From: Spirochaetia bacterium
GTDB taxonomy: Bacteria > Spirochaetota > Spirochaetia > Treponematales > Breznakiellaceae
Assembly (NCBI GenBank): GCA_025997495.1
Contig: BNUR01000160.1
Span: 1 to 5,923 of the forward strand
Length of the DNA: 5,923 nucleotides
Direction of reading: 5' to 3'
The notes under the pieces were generated by a model. It saw only the letters and a list, made by a program, of their open reading frames with translations, was not told the origin of the DNA and searched no databases. The translations under genes and the position numbers were made by a program. This document shows positions 5,923-5,923 of the stretch, one piece after another (position 1 is the first letter of the stretch; each line of letters starts with the position of its first letter).

Positions 5923-5923
5923 C
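5868..5923 (+). CDS. Partial ORF start carried by the right repeat, possibly a transposase N-terminus
   Basis: This is the same 18-residue basic N-terminus (MNRGKRNAGKIAWLQKKL) as at the left edge, here reading rightward and cut by the window end. AGGA lies nine bases upstream of the ATG. The next codon begins CC, so residue 19 is proline. The frame is also open upstream of the ATG for at least 60 bases, so an earlier start is possible, but the ribosome binding site favours this one. The family cannot be assigned from this length. Confidence 0.5.
   Translation, partial: MNRGKRNAGKIAWLQKKL

Noticed and set aside
1..5923. Circular replicon with terminal overlap
   Set aside because: The matching ends are inverted, not direct, so they do not join into a circle.

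Overview
The window looks like chromosomal DNA of a spirochaete of the Treponema type. This is an inference from recognition, not a search. The leucyl-tRNA synthetase sequence, the mixed but fairly GC-rich codon use, the flexible lipobox of a CsgG/LpoB-like lipoprotein, and a coiled-coil plus PD-(D/E)XK protein of a kind common in gut Treponema and Bacteroidetes all point that way. Other gut bacteria cannot be excluded.

Layout, left to right. Positions 1-125 and 5798-5922 are a perfect 125-bp inverted repeat. Each copy carries the 5' end and Shine-Dalgarno site of the same unidentified small basic ORF, reading outward, most simply the start of an insertion-sequence or other repeat-borne gene. 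Inside the left copy's edge is a plausible extended -10 promoter. It drives a 250-residue protein (190-942) made of a 14-residue-repeat coiled coil and a C-terminal PD-(D/E)XK nuclease-like domain. A 191-bp spacer (943-1133) holds a probable promoter and a hairpin just before the ribosome binding site of leuS (1134-3623, complete leucyl-tRNA synthetase, 829 residues). The leuS stop overlaps the start of a 399-residue major facilitator superfamily transporter (3623-4822) by one base, so the two are probably a translationally coupled pair. After a 76-bp convergent spacer with competing short hairpins and a CACAAAGGACAC/AACACGAAGG-like motif, a lipoprotein gene lies on the minus strand (4899-5717), with a near-consensus sigma-70 promoter at 5752-5779.

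The genes do not form one evident pathway. leuS is core translation and the transporter rides on its transcript. The lipoprotein resembles cell-envelope LpoB/CsgG-type proteins. The nuclease-like protein is an accessory family of unknown role next to a repeat. The symmetry of the two ends suggests that the window may be one assembly contig ending in the same dispersed repeat on both sides, or a segment flanked by two inverted IS copies. I see no clear new defence or mobile system. The points most worth checking are the flanking inverted repeat with the promoter at its edge, the period-42 repeat in the nuclease-like gene, and the possible occlusion of the leuS ribosome binding site.
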